Positions 9,332 through 17,772 of a stretch of DNA of 64,000 nt are shown in pieces (positions within the stretch are counted from its first letter, which is position 1; each line of letters starts with the position of its first letter). The DNA lies in assembly GCA_025149125.1 (NCBI GenBank), contig CP102272.1:5580001-5644000 (forward strand), in the 5' to 3' direction. Source of the stretch: [Clostridium] asparagiforme DSM 15981 (GTDB taxonomy: Bacteria > Bacillota > Clostridia > Lachnospirales > Lachnospiraceae). Position numbers and translations under genes: made by a program. The notes below the pieces were generated by a model. The model was not told where the DNA came from, ran no database searches, and saw only the letters and a list, made by a program, of their open reading frames with translations.

Positions 9332-9991
9332 TTATCCCTCATCCTCCCGCCCCGGACAGAACTCCCGCAGGAAGCACTCCCCACACTTGGGACGGCGGGC
9401 GATGCAGATGCTGCGGCCCAGGGTAATAATGTGGATATTCCAGAGAATCCAGTGATCCCTTGGCAGCGCCTTCATCAGATCCTGCTCGATTTTAACCGGG
9501 TCCTCGGATTTGGTCAGGCCCAGCTTGCGGGAAATCCGCTTTACATGGGTGTCCACCACGATGCTGGGTTCATTGTAGATATTTCCGCGGATCACATTGG
9601 CGGTCTTGCGGCCCACCCCGGCCAGTGCCGTCAGCTCCTCAATGGTCCGCGGCACCTCGCTGCCGTGCTTGTCCACCAGGTCGCGGCAGCAGGCGATAAT
9701 ATTTTTGGCCTTCATATGGTAAAAGCCCGTGGAGTGAATATCCTGTTCCAGCTCCTTCAAGTCGGCATTCGCAAACTTCTCCAGGGTGTCGTATTTGCGG
9801 AACAGATCGGCGGTGACCATGTTGACCCGGGCGTCCGTGCACTGGGCGCTCATAATCACGGCGATCAACAGCTGCCATGGGGTTTCATGATTCAAATAGC
9901 AGCGGTATTCCGTGCCGTACTCCCGGTCCAGTGCCGCCAATATCTTCTGGATCCGCTCCGCCTGCTGCGCTTTTGTCTCTCGTCTTGCCAT
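9332..9991 (-). CDS. nth: endonuclease III (DNA glycosylase/AP lyase)
   Basis: A 219-residue base-excision repair enzyme that removes oxidised pyrimidines and cleaves AP sites. The helix-hairpin-helix LAGVGRKTANV carries the catalytic lysine, VDTHVKRIS the catalytic aspartate. The C-terminal [4Fe-4S] loop is complete: C-x6-C-x2-C-x5-C in CIARRPKCGECFLREFC. The length is normal. It is a single-gene unit with its own promoter (10064-10092) and the shared terminator at 9214-9272. Confidence 0.96.
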   Translation of the reverse strand: MARRETKAQQAERIQKILAALDREYGTEYRCYLNHETPWQLLIAVIMSAQCTDARVNMVTADLFRKYDTLEKFANADLKELEQDIHSTGFYHMKAKNIIACCRDLVDKHGSEVPRTIEELTALAGVGRKTANVIRGNIYNEPSIVVDTHVKRISRKLGLTKSEDPVKIEQDLMKALPRDHWILWNIHIITLGRSICIARRPKCGECFLREFCPGREDEG

Positions 9992-10063
9992 TCCGGTCCG
10001 TATTCCTTTCTCAGTGTGTTCATTCTGTGCCCATAACGGCTCCTCGCAATTATAAGCTTCTAT

Positions 10064-10092
10064 TATTTAGCACATTTTCAGCTTTATGTCAA
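10064..10092 (-). promoter_or_regulatory. sigma-A promoter of nth
   Basis: TTGACA (10087-10092 on the minus strand), a 17-nt spacer and TAAATA (10064-10069) lie in the 119-bp gap upstream of nth. The -35 is a consensus match. Confidence 0.65.
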
Positions 10093-10110
10093 CCTTTTTC
10101 GCGGTTCCGT

Positions 10111-11901
10111 TCACCGTTTTACCGCTCCGTCCAAATCCAAACGCCAGGTTCTGGCATTGTAATCCAGCGGATCCCGGTCCCGGTAGTCGAAGAGCACAAA
10201 GGTCCCGTCTCCCATGCCCTCCAGGTGGGTCATCCGCTGAAGCTGGCGGCCGTCACAGCCCTGGTATCCCGGAAGGTACCTGGGTTTCTCCGCTTCCGCC
10301 CGGTAAAATTCCCGCATCCGCTCCTTAAAAGGATTCTGATCCCGTGCAAATTCCGGCCGGCTTTTGGCATTTTCCCGCAGATACAGGTCGAAGACCAGCG
10401 CATCCCGGTAAATCTCCCTCCGTCCACAATCCACGGTGAGGGAACCGATCATTTTCCACAAAATCTCATAGCGGGCCACGCGGCTGTGGTTAAGCCCCGC
10501 ACACCCCTGTTCCCGGTAAAACCGGGCCATGTGCAGAAACATGTCGTAGGGTGTGGAAAACTCCTCCTGCAACAGCCCAAGTGTGTGGACAAACTGACGG
10601 CTGTTGTAATGGATCTCCACCATCTCTTCCACGCCCTTGAGCTCCAACAGCTCCTCATAGCACAGCCATCTGGTGGAGAGCACCTCGTAGGGCGGACGCC
10701 GGGAATACACCAGGCCGTAGGATTCCGCCATCTCCGCCATATGAGAACCTTTCAGCACCTTCAAAAATCCCAGCTGCAGCTGCTCCGGCTCCATGCCGTA
10801 CACCTCGTTGAAGGACGTTCGGAACGACTCGATTCCCTCCCAGGGCAGCCCCGCGATCAGGTCCAGGTGCTGGTGGATATTGTGCCAGCTGTTGATGCGC
10901 GCCGTGATCCGGCGAATCTCCCCGATGTCCGTGCGGCGGTGGATCTCCCGCAGCGTTTCCGGATTGGTGGACTGCACGCCGATCTCCAACTGCACCAGGC
11001 CGGGGCGCATTTTCTCCAGCAGCTCCATCGCCTCCTCGTCCAACAGGTCTGCGGCAATCTCAAAATGAAAGTTGGTCACGCCGTTGTCATGCTCCAGGAT
11101 ATGCCTCCATATGGCGAGAGCGTGGCTTTTCTTACAGTTAAACGTGCGGTCCACAAACTTCACCTGGGGCACCTTCCGCTCCAGAAACCAGTCCAGCTCC
11201 CGCTTTACCAGGGAAATGGGCCGGAAACGCAGCGCCTTGTCCACGGAGGACAGACAGTAGGAACAGGAAAAAGGGCAGCCTCTGCTGCTCTCATAGTAGA
11301 TGATCCGGTGCTCCAGATTCTCTAGTCCCAGTTGTTTGTAAGAAAATGGAAATGAACCCATATCCGACGGCGGCCCGGCCGGCGTCTGGAAAATGCCGCC
11401 GTGGCGGCGCCGGAAGGCCAGGTTGGGGATGGCGGCGAGATCGGCGTCCGACGGGCCTGGGATCCCACGCTCCGCCTGCAACGGCGCTCCCAGCCTCTCA
11501 GCCTCCCCATAGGCCGCCGCCAGCCTGCAAAACGTCTCCTCTCCCTCCCCTTTCATCACTCCCCGAACCGCGGGCAGGGAATGCAGCAGCGTTTCGCATT
11601 CAAAGGAAACCTCCGGGCCGCCCAGCCAAATCTCCGTTTTGGGCAGCACCAGGGCTAAGTCGGCGATCAGCTCCCGGACAAAGGAAATATTCCAGATGTA
11701 GCAGGAAAATCCCACCGCCTCCGGCCTGCGGCGGTAAATGTCCTGGAGCACCTGTTCCGGCTGATGGTTGATGGTGTACTCCGCCAGCTCGATCTCCACC
11801 GGCCCCCCGGCCATACGGGCGTCCGCGCAGGCTTTGAGGCTGTAAATCCCCAAGTTGGAGTGAATATATTTGGCGTTCACCGCCGCCAAAAGAAATTTCA
11901 T
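10111..11901 (-). CDS. B12-binding domain radical SAM protein (DUF4080 type)
   Basis: A 596-residue protein. Residues 1-130 form a cobalamin-binding-like domain (FLLAAVNAKYIHSNLGIYSL, IWLGGPEVSFE). The radical SAM core starts near 175 with the cluster motif C-x3-C-x2-C in SRGCPFSCSYC, followed by VKFVDRTFNC and a TIM-barrel. The C-terminal 200 residues match the DUF4080 extension common in Clostridia. The reaction is unknown; such proteins often methylate or rearrange unactivated carbons. The ATG at 11901 follows GAGGTG, which lies within the end of the dCMP deaminase gene; the two genes are 4 bp apart and probably translationally coupled. Confidence 0.88.
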   Translation of the reverse strand: MKFLLAAVNAKYIHSNLGIYSLKACADARMAGGPVEIELAEYTINHQPEQVLQDIYRRRPEAVGFSCYIWNISFVRELIADLALVLPKTEIWLGGPEVSFECETLLHSLPAVRGVMKGEGEETFCRLAAAYGEAERLGAPLQAERGIPGPSDADLAAIPNLAFRRRHGGIFQTPAGPPSDMGSFPFSYKQLGLENLEHRIIYYESSRGCPFSCSYCLSSVDKALRFRPISLVKRELDWFLERKVPQVKFVDRTFNCKKSHALAIWRHILEHDNGVTNFHFEIAADLLDEEAMELLEKMRPGLVQLEIGVQSTNPETLREIHRRTDIGEIRRITARINSWHNIHQHLDLIAGLPWEGIESFRTSFNEVYGMEPEQLQLGFLKVLKGSHMAEMAESYGLVYSRRPPYEVLSTRWLCYEELLELKGVEEMVEIHYNSRQFVHTLGLLQEEFSTPYDMFLHMARFYREQGCAGLNHSRVARYEILWKMIGSLTVDCGRREIYRDALVFDLYLRENAKSRPEFARDQNPFKERMREFYRAEAEKPRYLPGYQGCDGRQLQRMTHLEGMGDGTFVLFDYRDRDPLDYNARTWRLDLDGAVKR

Positions 11902-11905
11902 GGGA

Positions 11906-12400
11906 TTACACCTCAATCTCAATCTTGCGCCCGGTGGACTGATACTGGTAATAGCGCACGCCCGCCGCGTTCAGCATGCGTTTGGAAGCCTGCACCGCGG
12001 GGGTGTCCGCATACTTGTCCTGCCCGTACACAATGGTCTTGATTCCGGCCTGGATAATCGCCTTGGCGCACTCGTTGCAGGGGAACAGGGTTACATAAAG
12101 CTTGCTTCCCTCCAGGCTTCCGCCCCGGTAGTTGAGAATCGCGTTGAGTTCGCTGTGGGTGGAATAAAAATACTTCGCGTTGTAGGGGTCGTCCGCCTCG
12201 TTCTCCCTTTCCCAGGGAAATTCATCATCGGAACAGCCTTTGGGGAATCCGTTGTATCCCATGGACAAAATCTTATTGTCCGGGCTCACAATACAGGCTC
12301 CCACCTGGGTGCTGGGATCCTTGGAACGCTTCCCCGCCAGAATAGCCACCCCCATAAAATACTCGTCCCACGTAATATAATCCGTGCGTTTTCCTGTCAT
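11906..12400 (-). CDS. comEB: deoxycytidylate deaminase (ComEB-like)
   Basis: A 164-residue zinc deaminase converting dCMP to dUMP for thymidylate synthesis. The zinc/proton-shuttle motif is THSELNAI, with PCNECAK as the second metal site. SKDPSTQVGACIV and MGYNGFPKG are typical of the dCMP deaminase/ComEB family. ATG at 12400 follows AGGAGG with an 8-nt gap; the open frame extends further upstream but that part is not family-like. It is first in an operon with the radical SAM gene. Confidence 0.92.
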   Translation of the reverse strand: MTGKRTDYITWDEYFMGVAILAGKRSKDPSTQVGACIVSPDNKILSMGYNGFPKGCSDDEFPWERENEADDPYNAKYFYSTHSELNAILNYRGGSLEGSKLYVTLFPCNECAKAIIQAGIKTIVYGQDKYADTPAVQASKRMLNAAGVRYYQYQSTGRKIEIEV

Positions 12401-12733
12401 TTTCTTCTCCTCCTCAATCCATAAATTCAAGCATTCTCTCCCGGCAGGTCCGGGTCTCACCGGCCCGCCGCCAAAGCTGTTTCCTTTTATCATAGAACAT
12501 ATTGAAGAAAAAAACAATAACATGTGAAACGGCAATCACAGGAAAAGTCGATGTTGCGCCGACGGCCGGATTGTGCTATTCTGTTCTTATCTTTCTAAAA
12601 CAGTTTCCTGCGCCGCCGGAAACTGTTCCAGGCCCCAGGGGCATCTGTGGTTCATGATTCATTTCTAAATTCATCCCTCCACAACCATTTACAATCCCAC
12701 TCTGTTTATAGTACAATGAAAGGAGAAATGCAC
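12401..12733. other. intergenic region with divergent promoters and a hairpin
   Basis: Between comEB and the Rpn-like gene. The left half carries the comEB promoter (12489-12517). The right half holds a perfect 10-bp stem AACAGTTTCC/GGAAACTGTT at 12599-12627 with a 9-nt loop. The hairpin lacks a U-run. No clear promoter for the Rpn-like gene was found. Confidence 0.5.
12489..12517 (-). promoter_or_regulatory. sigma-A promoter of comEB
   Basis: TTGTTT (12512-12517 on the minus strand), a 17-nt spacer and TATGAT (12489-12494). The leader to the ATG at 12400 is about 80 nt. Confidence 0.55.
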
Positions 12734-13624
12734 ATGGTAATTGTGCGCGTAAACCGCAAATTTAAGGACAGCCTGTTCCGGGTGATATTCAGTGAGAAGA
12801 AGGAACTGCTGGAGCTCTACAATGCCATCAACGGTTCCCACTATGAGAATCCCGACGACCTGATCATCACAACCATCGGGGACGTTCTGTATCTGGGCAT
12901 GAAGAACGATATCTCGTTCCTCATCGGACAGCATCTCAGCTTATATGAGGCCCAAAGCACCTGGAATCCAAACATGCCGCTTCGGGGACTGTTCTATTTC
13001 AGCCGTCTCTACCAGGGATATCTGAAGGAACACCAGCTGGATCTCTATTCCCGGCGACCGCTGTCCCTTCCGTTTCCGGAGTTCATCGTGTTTTACAACG
13101 GGACCATGGAGCAGCCGGACCGCACACAGCTGCGGCTGTCCGATTTGTTCTACCAGGCCGAAGGCGTTCCCTGCCTGGAGTGCACCGCCACCATGATCAA
13201 TATCAACTATGGGCATAATGAAGAAATGATGAAGAGCTGCCGGAAGCTGTACGAGTACGCGTTTCTGATCAACGCAGTCCGCAGCCGTCTGAATGAGGGC
13301 CTTCACCTGGAAGCAGCGGTGGATCAGGCCGTGGAAGATTGTATCCAGCATGACGTTTTAAAAAACTTCCTGTTGAAACACCGCGAGGAGGTGAGAGAAA
13401 TGATCTTATCGGAATACGACGAGGAGCTGCATATCAATAGCGAGAAAAAGATCAGCTATGAGGAGGGCCTGGAGGCGGGCGTCGTACAGGGCACCCAGCA
13501 CGGCCAGGAGCGGGTAAACGCACTGATCACCCGGCTGGCGGCAGCCGGCCGTGCGGATGACATCATCCGCTCCGCAGAGGACTCCGCATATCAGGAACAG
13601 CTGTTTCAGGAATTTGGCATATAA
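12734..13624 (+). CDS. Rpn family recombination-promoting nuclease-like protein
   Basis: A 296-residue member of the Rpn/PD-(D/E)XK family often annotated as putative transposase in Lachnospiraceae. Conserved blocks are KFKDSLFRVIFSEKKELLEL, then LGMKNDISFL with SLYEAQSTWNPNMPLRG, then PEFIVFYNG and later SEYDEELH. The expected nuclease core D...E-x-Q (YEAQST) is visible. E. coli RpnA-type proteins cut DNA and promote recA-independent recombination. The ATG at 12734 has AGGAG 8 nt upstream; the frame also opens further left without support. No terminal inverted repeats or target duplications flank it. A terminator and tandem REP-like palindromes follow directly. Confidence 0.85.
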   Translation: MVIVRVNRKFKDSLFRVIFSEKKELLELYNAINGSHYENPDDLIITTIGDVLYLGMKNDISFLIGQHLSLYEAQSTWNPNMPLRGLFYFSRLYQGYLKEHQLDLYSRRPLSLPFPEFIVFYNGTMEQPDRTQLRLSDLFYQAEGVPCLECTATMININYGHNEEMMKSCRKLYEYAFLINAVRSRLNEGLHLEAAVDQAVEDCIQHDVLKNFLLKHREEVREMILSEYDEELHINSEKKISYEEGLEAGVVQGTQHGQERVNALITRLAAAGRADDIIRSAEDSAYQEQLFQEFGI

Positions 13625-13630
13625 GAAATA

Positions 13631-13671
13631 CAGGCCGGACGCGTATCACATCGCGTTACGGCCTGCTTTAT
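13631..13671 (+). terminator. rho-independent terminator of the Rpn-like gene
   Basis: CAGGCCG (13631-13637) pairs with CGGCCTG (13659-13665), extended by GACGCG/CGCGTT with a one-base bulge and followed by CTTTATT. It lies 7 bp after the stop codon. Confidence 0.7.
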
Positions 13672-13747
13672 TGAATGCAATGGGCCGCTGGCCCAGCCTG
13701 CGGGCGATTGCTGAATGTAATGGGCCGCGCCAACGGCCCATTGCTGA
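13668..13747 (+). repeat. REP-like palindromes, copies 2a and 2b in tandem
   Basis: Copy 2a (13668-13711) matches copy 1 with GAATGCAATGGGCCGCTG and GCGGGCGATTGC. Copy 2b (13713-13747) is a shorter relative: GAATGTAATGGGCCG pairs with CGGCCCATT as a perfect 9-bp hairpin with a 6-nt loop. They fill the gap between two converging genes. Confidence 0.75.
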
Positions 13748-13753
13748 AAAATC

Positions 13754-14131
13754 CTATGATTCGGGAAGCTGCCGCCTCCCCACCCCCTTCGTCACAATCA
13801 CGTCGCTGTCCAGTCCCAGAATCCCCCTGATCACCACGGTCCCGGCTTCCACCGGCGCCTCCACCGCGATGCCGCGAATCTCGGCCATGGCGTCGAATAT
13901 CCTCGCCTTGGGAATGGGGTTTGTCAGGCGCACGCTGGCCAGGGGCAGCTCGCCGCCCTTTACCAGCACCGATGTGGCGATGTTGCGCCGGGGATCGGTC
14001 AGCTCCTGGTTGACATAGGTCTCGCCTTTAGGGCAAAGAGCGCCCTCGATGGATATGATCTGATTGTCCTCCACCCCGGCGGTAATCTCACAGCCATTGG
14101 GACAGATAATACACGTAAACTCTCTCAACAT
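13754..14131 (-). CDS. DUF1667 domain protein of GlpABC-like operon
   Basis: A 125-residue protein with a cysteine-rich N-terminus (FTCIICPNGC, then CPKGETYV) likely to bind a metal or iron-sulfur cluster. DUF1667 proteins are regularly encoded third after a GlpA-like and a GlpB/FAD-NAD-type oxidoreductase in Bacillota and are thought to complete the dehydrogenase complex. The ATG at 14131 has GGAGGTG upstream and overlaps the end of the flavoprotein gene by 7 bp. The open frame continues upstream, but that part overlaps the neighbouring gene and is not family-like. Confidence 0.88.
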   Translation of the reverse strand: MLREFTCIICPNGCEITAGVEDNQIISIEGALCPKGETYVNQELTDPRRNIATSVLVKGGELPLASVRLTNPIPKARIFDAMAEIRGIAVEAPVEAGTVVIRGILGLDSDVIVTKGVGRRQLPES

Positions 14132-15375
14132 TCCACGCTCACCTCCAGATCCCCGTTCTGCGCGATCCGGTCCGTTTTTACGGCCAGCTGGATCATTTCC
14201 GCCGGGATTGCCTTCTTCATTTTCTTTGACGCAAGCTCCACACCGTTCTGGCGAACCACCACACGGCAGTCCTTCATGGGTCGGTTCACCCGCATGGACA
14301 GCTTGAACGCCCTGGTTCCACTGACCCGCTGGGGTACGGTGTGGTTGATATTCCCGTCCAGGCGCACCGCGAGGGGGCACTCCGGCAGGCGGCCTGTGCG
14401 CACATACTCCGCCGCACTCTCCGCCAGATCTTCCGCCTCCATGGACACGAAGTCCACCAGGTCGTGGACGTGCAGCACATTGCCTGCGGCAAAAATCCCC
14501 TCCACATCCGTCTGGAAATATTCGTCCACCAGCGCTCCCTTGGTACGCTGATCCAGCGTCACCCCGGCGTCCAGGGAAAGCTCGTTCTCCGGGATCAGTC
14601 CAACGGACAGAATCAGCGTGTCGCAGGCGTACTCCTTCTCCGTCCCCGGAATCGGCTTCATGCGCTCATCCACCTCCGACACCGTCACCCCTGAAAGCCG
14701 CGCGTTCCCGTGAATTTCCGTCACCGTGTGGCTTAAAAACAGCGGGATGCCGTAATCGTTTAAGCACTGCTCAATGTTCCTTGGAAGCCCGCTGGGATAC
14801 GGCTGAATCTCAAACACAGCCTTCACATGGGCCCCCTCCAGCGTCAGCCGCCTGGCCATGATCATACCGATGTCGCCGGAACCCAGGATCACCACCTCTT
14901 TGGCAGGCATCCGGTTGTACAGGTTCATATATGCCTGGGCCACCCCCGCGGTAAACACTCCCGTGGGTCTCTCCCCGGGAATGCCCAGGGCTCCGCGGGT
15001 CCTCTCCCGGCAGCCCATGGTCAGAATCACGGCTTTGGCCTGCCACTGCACCAGTCCGCCGGAGGAAACGGCGGTCACAACCTTGCCGCTGCTCACCTCC
15101 AGCACCGTGGTGTCCGTCACATAGGGAATCCCAAGCTCCCTCACCTGGTCGATGAAGCGCCTGGCGTACTCCGGGCCGCTGAGGGTGGTTCTAAAACGGG
15201 TCAGTCCGAATCCGTCGTGGATGCACTGGCGTAGAATCCCCCCCAGATGCCGTTCCCGCTCAATGATCAAAATGTCACGGACTCCCTTCTCGTACAGCCT
15301 GACCGCGGCCGCCAGACCTGCCGGTCCGCCGCCCACGATGACAACATCCACATTTTCTTTACGAATCTCCATCAC
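14125..15375 (-). CDS. NAD(P)/FAD-dependent oxidoreductase (GlpABC-like middle subunit)
   Basis: A 416-residue flavoprotein. The FAD dinucleotide fold starts at VDVVIVGGGPAGLAAAVRL, and a second nucleotide fold at EVVILGSGDIGMIMARRL near 162 binds NAD(P). GIFAAGNVLHVHDLVD near 300 is the second FAD contact. Its position between GlpA-like and DUF1667 genes, with 4-7 bp overlaps on both sides, indicates a complex that passes electrons from the GlpA-like dehydrogenase to NAD or another acceptor. The actual substrate of the complex is not certain. Confidence 0.9.
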   Translation of the reverse strand: MMEIRKENVDVVIVGGGPAGLAAAVRLYEKGVRDILIIERERHLGGILRQCIHDGFGLTRFRTTLSGPEYARRFIDQVRELGIPYVTDTTVLEVSSGKVVTAVSSGGLVQWQAKAVILTMGCRERTRGALGIPGERPTGVFTAGVAQAYMNLYNRMPAKEVVILGSGDIGMIMARRLTLEGAHVKAVFEIQPYPSGLPRNIEQCLNDYGIPLFLSHTVTEIHGNARLSGVTVSEVDERMKPIPGTEKEYACDTLILSVGLIPENELSLDAGVTLDQRTKGALVDEYFQTDVEGIFAAGNVLHVHDLVDFVSMEAEDLAESAAEYVRTGRLPECPLAVRLDGNINHTVPQRVSGTRAFKLSMRVNRPMKDCRVVVRQNGVELASKKMKKAIPAEMIQLAVKTDRIAQNGDLEVSVEC

Positions 15376-16835
15376 TGCACCTCCTCACGGACTTTGCCGA
15401 AGAACATCTGCGAACCGGCTCTGGCGTAGCGCACATCCGTCTCAGCCTTTCCCAGCTCCTCCTCAATCATCTTTGCGATGCGCATCTGGCAGTAACCGCC
15501 CTGGCAGCGCCCCATCATGGATCGTGTTCTGTACTTGATCCCCACCATGGTGTCCACGCCCAGGGAATTGTGGATGGCCTGGAGAATCTCCGCCCTGGTC
15601 ACCTTCTCGCAGCGGCAGACCACCTCGCCGTAATCCGGGTTCGCGGCGATCAGGCGGGCCTGCTCTTCCATGGGCTGCTCCGCAAAACGGACGATTCCCC
15701 TGCGCACCGGATTGAAGTCCGGGTTGGGCTTCAGCTCCTCCCGCTCCTTCATCAGCCCAATGGCATACCGGGCGATGGGCACGGCCGCGGTCAGGCCCGG
15801 GGACTCGATGCCTACCAGGTTGATGGCCCGGGGAGCCAGATCGTCCCGAATCTCGATCCTGAAGTCCTGGATCATCCCCTGATCGTCCACCCATTTTGGC
15901 AGAATCCCGGAGTAATTGCGTATGTAGTCCGATTTGTGGATGCAGGGCCACAGGTCGGAGGCGCTGTCCGCCAGATAATCCATGTTCTCCTGGGGCACGC
16001 CGTAGTAGGCGAAGTCCGACACCGTCTCCGCGTTGGGCCCGATGATCACGTTGCCGTCGGTGGTATTGGTCACGTGAATGCCCATATAGGTGTTGCTGGG
16101 CACCGGGTAGACGGGCATGGGCAGGAGCGGGCCGGTGCGTTTGTCCAGGATGATATAATCGCCCTTGGAGCCAATCACCTTGTATCCCTTGATCCCCAGC
16201 ATGTCGGAAATCCTGCCGCAGCCCAGCCCCGCGCTGTTAACCACCCAGCGGGCCGAAAATGTTCCCTTGTCGGTGGCCAGACGGTACACTCCATCCCCAT
16301 CCCGTTCAATGGCCGTCACCTCGTGGTCCAGATAGTAGTCTACCCCGTTGTCATGGGCGTTCTCTGCCAGAGCGATGGTGTAATTGAAGGGGTCTAAAAT
16401 GCCGCTGTAGGGTGAAAACATGGCGAATTCTCCCACCACCGCCGGAACCAGCTCGTGAAGTCTTTCCTTGTCAATGATCACCAGGCCCCTGGCTCCGTTG
16501 GCCTCGCCCTGCTTCAGCGTACGCTTTAAGGTCTCCATGTCCTCGTCCGTGTTGCCCACCAGCACCTTTCCACAGCGCCGGAACCGGAAATCCAGCTCCT
16601 CCGACAGCTGGTCCATCATCCGGTTTCCCTCCACGCAAAGCCTTGCCTTCAGCGTCCCGGTGTCATAGGCAAAGCCGCCGTGAACCACAGCGGAATTGCG
16701 CCCGCTGGTCTCATAACAGACGTCCAGGTTCTTCTCCAGCACGCCGATTTTCAGCTGGTACCTGGACATTTCCCTGGCGATGGCGCTTCCTACCACGCCT
16801 CCGCCGATAATCAATACATCATACCGTTGTTCCAT
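15372..16835 (-). CDS. GlpA-like FAD-dependent dehydrogenase with BFD-type [2Fe-2S] domain
   Basis: A 487-residue protein. The FAD motif YDVLIIGGGVVGSAIAREM opens a DAO-type oxidoreductase domain (to about 370) related to glycerol-3-phosphate and L-2-hydroxyglutarate dehydrogenases. The C-terminal domain has VCRCEKVTRAEI and GRCQGGYC, the C-x-C...C-x4-C pattern of BFD-like [2Fe-2S] domains. This is the layout of Bacillota GlpA. ATG at 16835 is chosen because purine-rich GGAGGGGCGGAGG lies just upstream; the frame opens 10 codons earlier without a ribosome binding site. Three candidate operators for the neighbouring GntR regulator precede it. Glycerol 3-phosphate or a 2-hydroxy acid is the likely substrate. 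Confidence 0.88.
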   Translation of the reverse strand: MEQRYDVLIIGGGVVGSAIAREMSRYQLKIGVLEKNLDVCYETSGRNSAVVHGGFAYDTGTLKARLCVEGNRMMDQLSEELDFRFRRCGKVLVGNTDEDMETLKRTLKQGEANGARGLVIIDKERLHELVPAVVGEFAMFSPYSGILDPFNYTIALAENAHDNGVDYYLDHEVTAIERDGDGVYRLATDKGTFSARWVVNSAGLGCGRISDMLGIKGYKVIGSKGDYIILDKRTGPLLPMPVYPVPSNTYMGIHVTNTTDGNVIIGPNAETVSDFAYYGVPQENMDYLADSASDLWPCIHKSDYIRNYSGILPKWVDDQGMIQDFRIEIRDDLAPRAINLVGIESPGLTAAVPIARYAIGLMKEREELKPNPDFNPVRRGIVRFAEQPMEEQARLIAANPDYGEVVCRCEKVTRAEILQAIHNSLGVDTMVGIKYRTRSMMGRCQGGYCQMRIAKMIEEELGKAETDVRYARAGSQMFFGKVREEVQ

Positions 16836-16890
16836 TTCCTCCGCCCCTCCTGGTTTTCGTGGCATCTGTGACTTGTTCTGATAACGGGCA

Positions 16891-16982
16891 TATATTCATC
16901 CCATGAATATATAATATTTTTATCACATTATCCAATATAAGTCAATAAAAAATGGGATGAACCTTATATTCATCCCATGAAT
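16891..16982 (-). promoter_or_regulatory. repeated palindromic operators and promoter of the GlpA-like operon
   Basis: The 15-bp palindrome ATTCATCCCATGAAT occurs at 16894-16908 (extended to 21 bp by TAT/ATA) and at 16968-16982, centres 74 bp apart. A partial third copy, TTCATCCCAT on the minus strand, lies at 16952-16961. On the minus strand TTGACT followed by an A+T-rich stretch lies between the sites. They sit between gntR and the GlpA-like gene. The layout suggests repression by the GntR protein. Confidence 0.7.
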
Positions 16983-17021
16983 TTTAAATATTTAGGAAAC
17001 GTATCTTCCCAGCTGCCGCCT

Positions 17022-17699
17022 CTAATGATTCTGTTCCATCAAATACCGGTTCTGGTTGTACATCAGGTGGAAATACATGGCCTGCTGGGCCTCCACCGCC
17101 TTTTTGTCCCGGATGGCCTCGAAAATAGCCCGGTGGGACACCAGGGTCTGATCATACTCCGTCTCCCGCACCGCGCTGGCGAACACCCGCACGCCGTCGG
17201 TGATCACCGGAACCAGATTGGACATCACCGTGTTGTGGCTGCACGCGGCGATCTGGGCGTGGAACTGGGAGTCCTTCTCCGCATAGTCCTTCCGCTGCCG
17301 CACCAGGGCCTCCACCTCGTCCAAAATCTGCTCCAGCCGCGCCAGATCCTCCCCAGTGGCGTTCTGGGCCGCCAGGGCCGCGATGGGCGGCTCCAGAATC
17401 ACCCGCACCTGCAGCAGATCCCTGGTCAGCTTCCCGGTGTCCTCCATCATGGTAAATCCCAGGGGATCGTCGGGGATTCCGTTCTTCTCCGACACAAAGG
17501 TGCCGGAGCCCTGGCGGATGGTCACGATATTCCGGGACATAAGGATCCGCAGGGCCTCCCGCACGGTGTTGCGCCCAACGCCCAGGACCTCGGACAGCTC
17601 CATCTCCGTGGGCAGCTTGTCCCCGGGTACGTATCCCCTTTCCTGGATCATCCGCACCAGCTTCTGGGCGGTAATCTCGCCTAACGTCTGCTTTTCCAT
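17022..17699 (-). CDS. GntR family (FadR subfamily) transcriptional regulator
   Basis: A 225-residue regulator. Residues about 1-75 are the GntR winged helix (YVPGDKLPTEMELSEVLGVG, NTVREALRILMSRNIVTIRQ). The C-terminal FCD domain (about 95-220) binds a small carboxylate, with the metal/ligand residues in the DSQFHAQIAACSHN and FASAVRETEYDQTLVSHRAI region. FadR-type regulators respond to organic acids and usually repress. ATG at 17699 follows AGGAGG with a 5-nt gap. Directly downstream are three copies of a palindrome and the GlpA-like operon, its probable target. Sua5 lies 73 bp upstream. Confidence 0.93.
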   Translation of the reverse strand: MEKQTLGEITAQKLVRMIQERGYVPGDKLPTEMELSEVLGVGRNTVREALRILMSRNIVTIRQGSGTFVSEKNGIPDDPLGFTMMEDTGKLTRDLLQVRVILEPPIAALAAQNATGEDLARLEQILDEVEALVRQRKDYAEKDSQFHAQIAACSHNTVMSNLVPVITDGVRVFASAVRETEYDQTLVSHRAIFEAIRDKKAVEAQQAMYFHLMYNQNRYLMEQNH

Positions 17700-17772
17700 G
17701 AATGCCTCCTGTTCCTGAAGTCCCTGTCTGCGGGCAGCGGGCGGGCGAACTCCGGCCGCCTGCCCGTCCAAC

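Noticed and set aside
9877..11325. 482-codon open frame on the plus strand
   Set aside because: It overlaps the radical SAM gene and nth start on the opposite strand, and its composition is unlike a real protein.
12647..13624. Insertion sequence, because Rpn-like ORFs are often named transposases
   Set aside because: No terminal inverted repeats or target-site duplications flank the ORF; it looks like a stand-alone nuclease gene.
9271..13747. CRISPR array
   Set aside because: The repeat copies are kilobases apart or directly adjacent, with no regular spacers and no cas genes.
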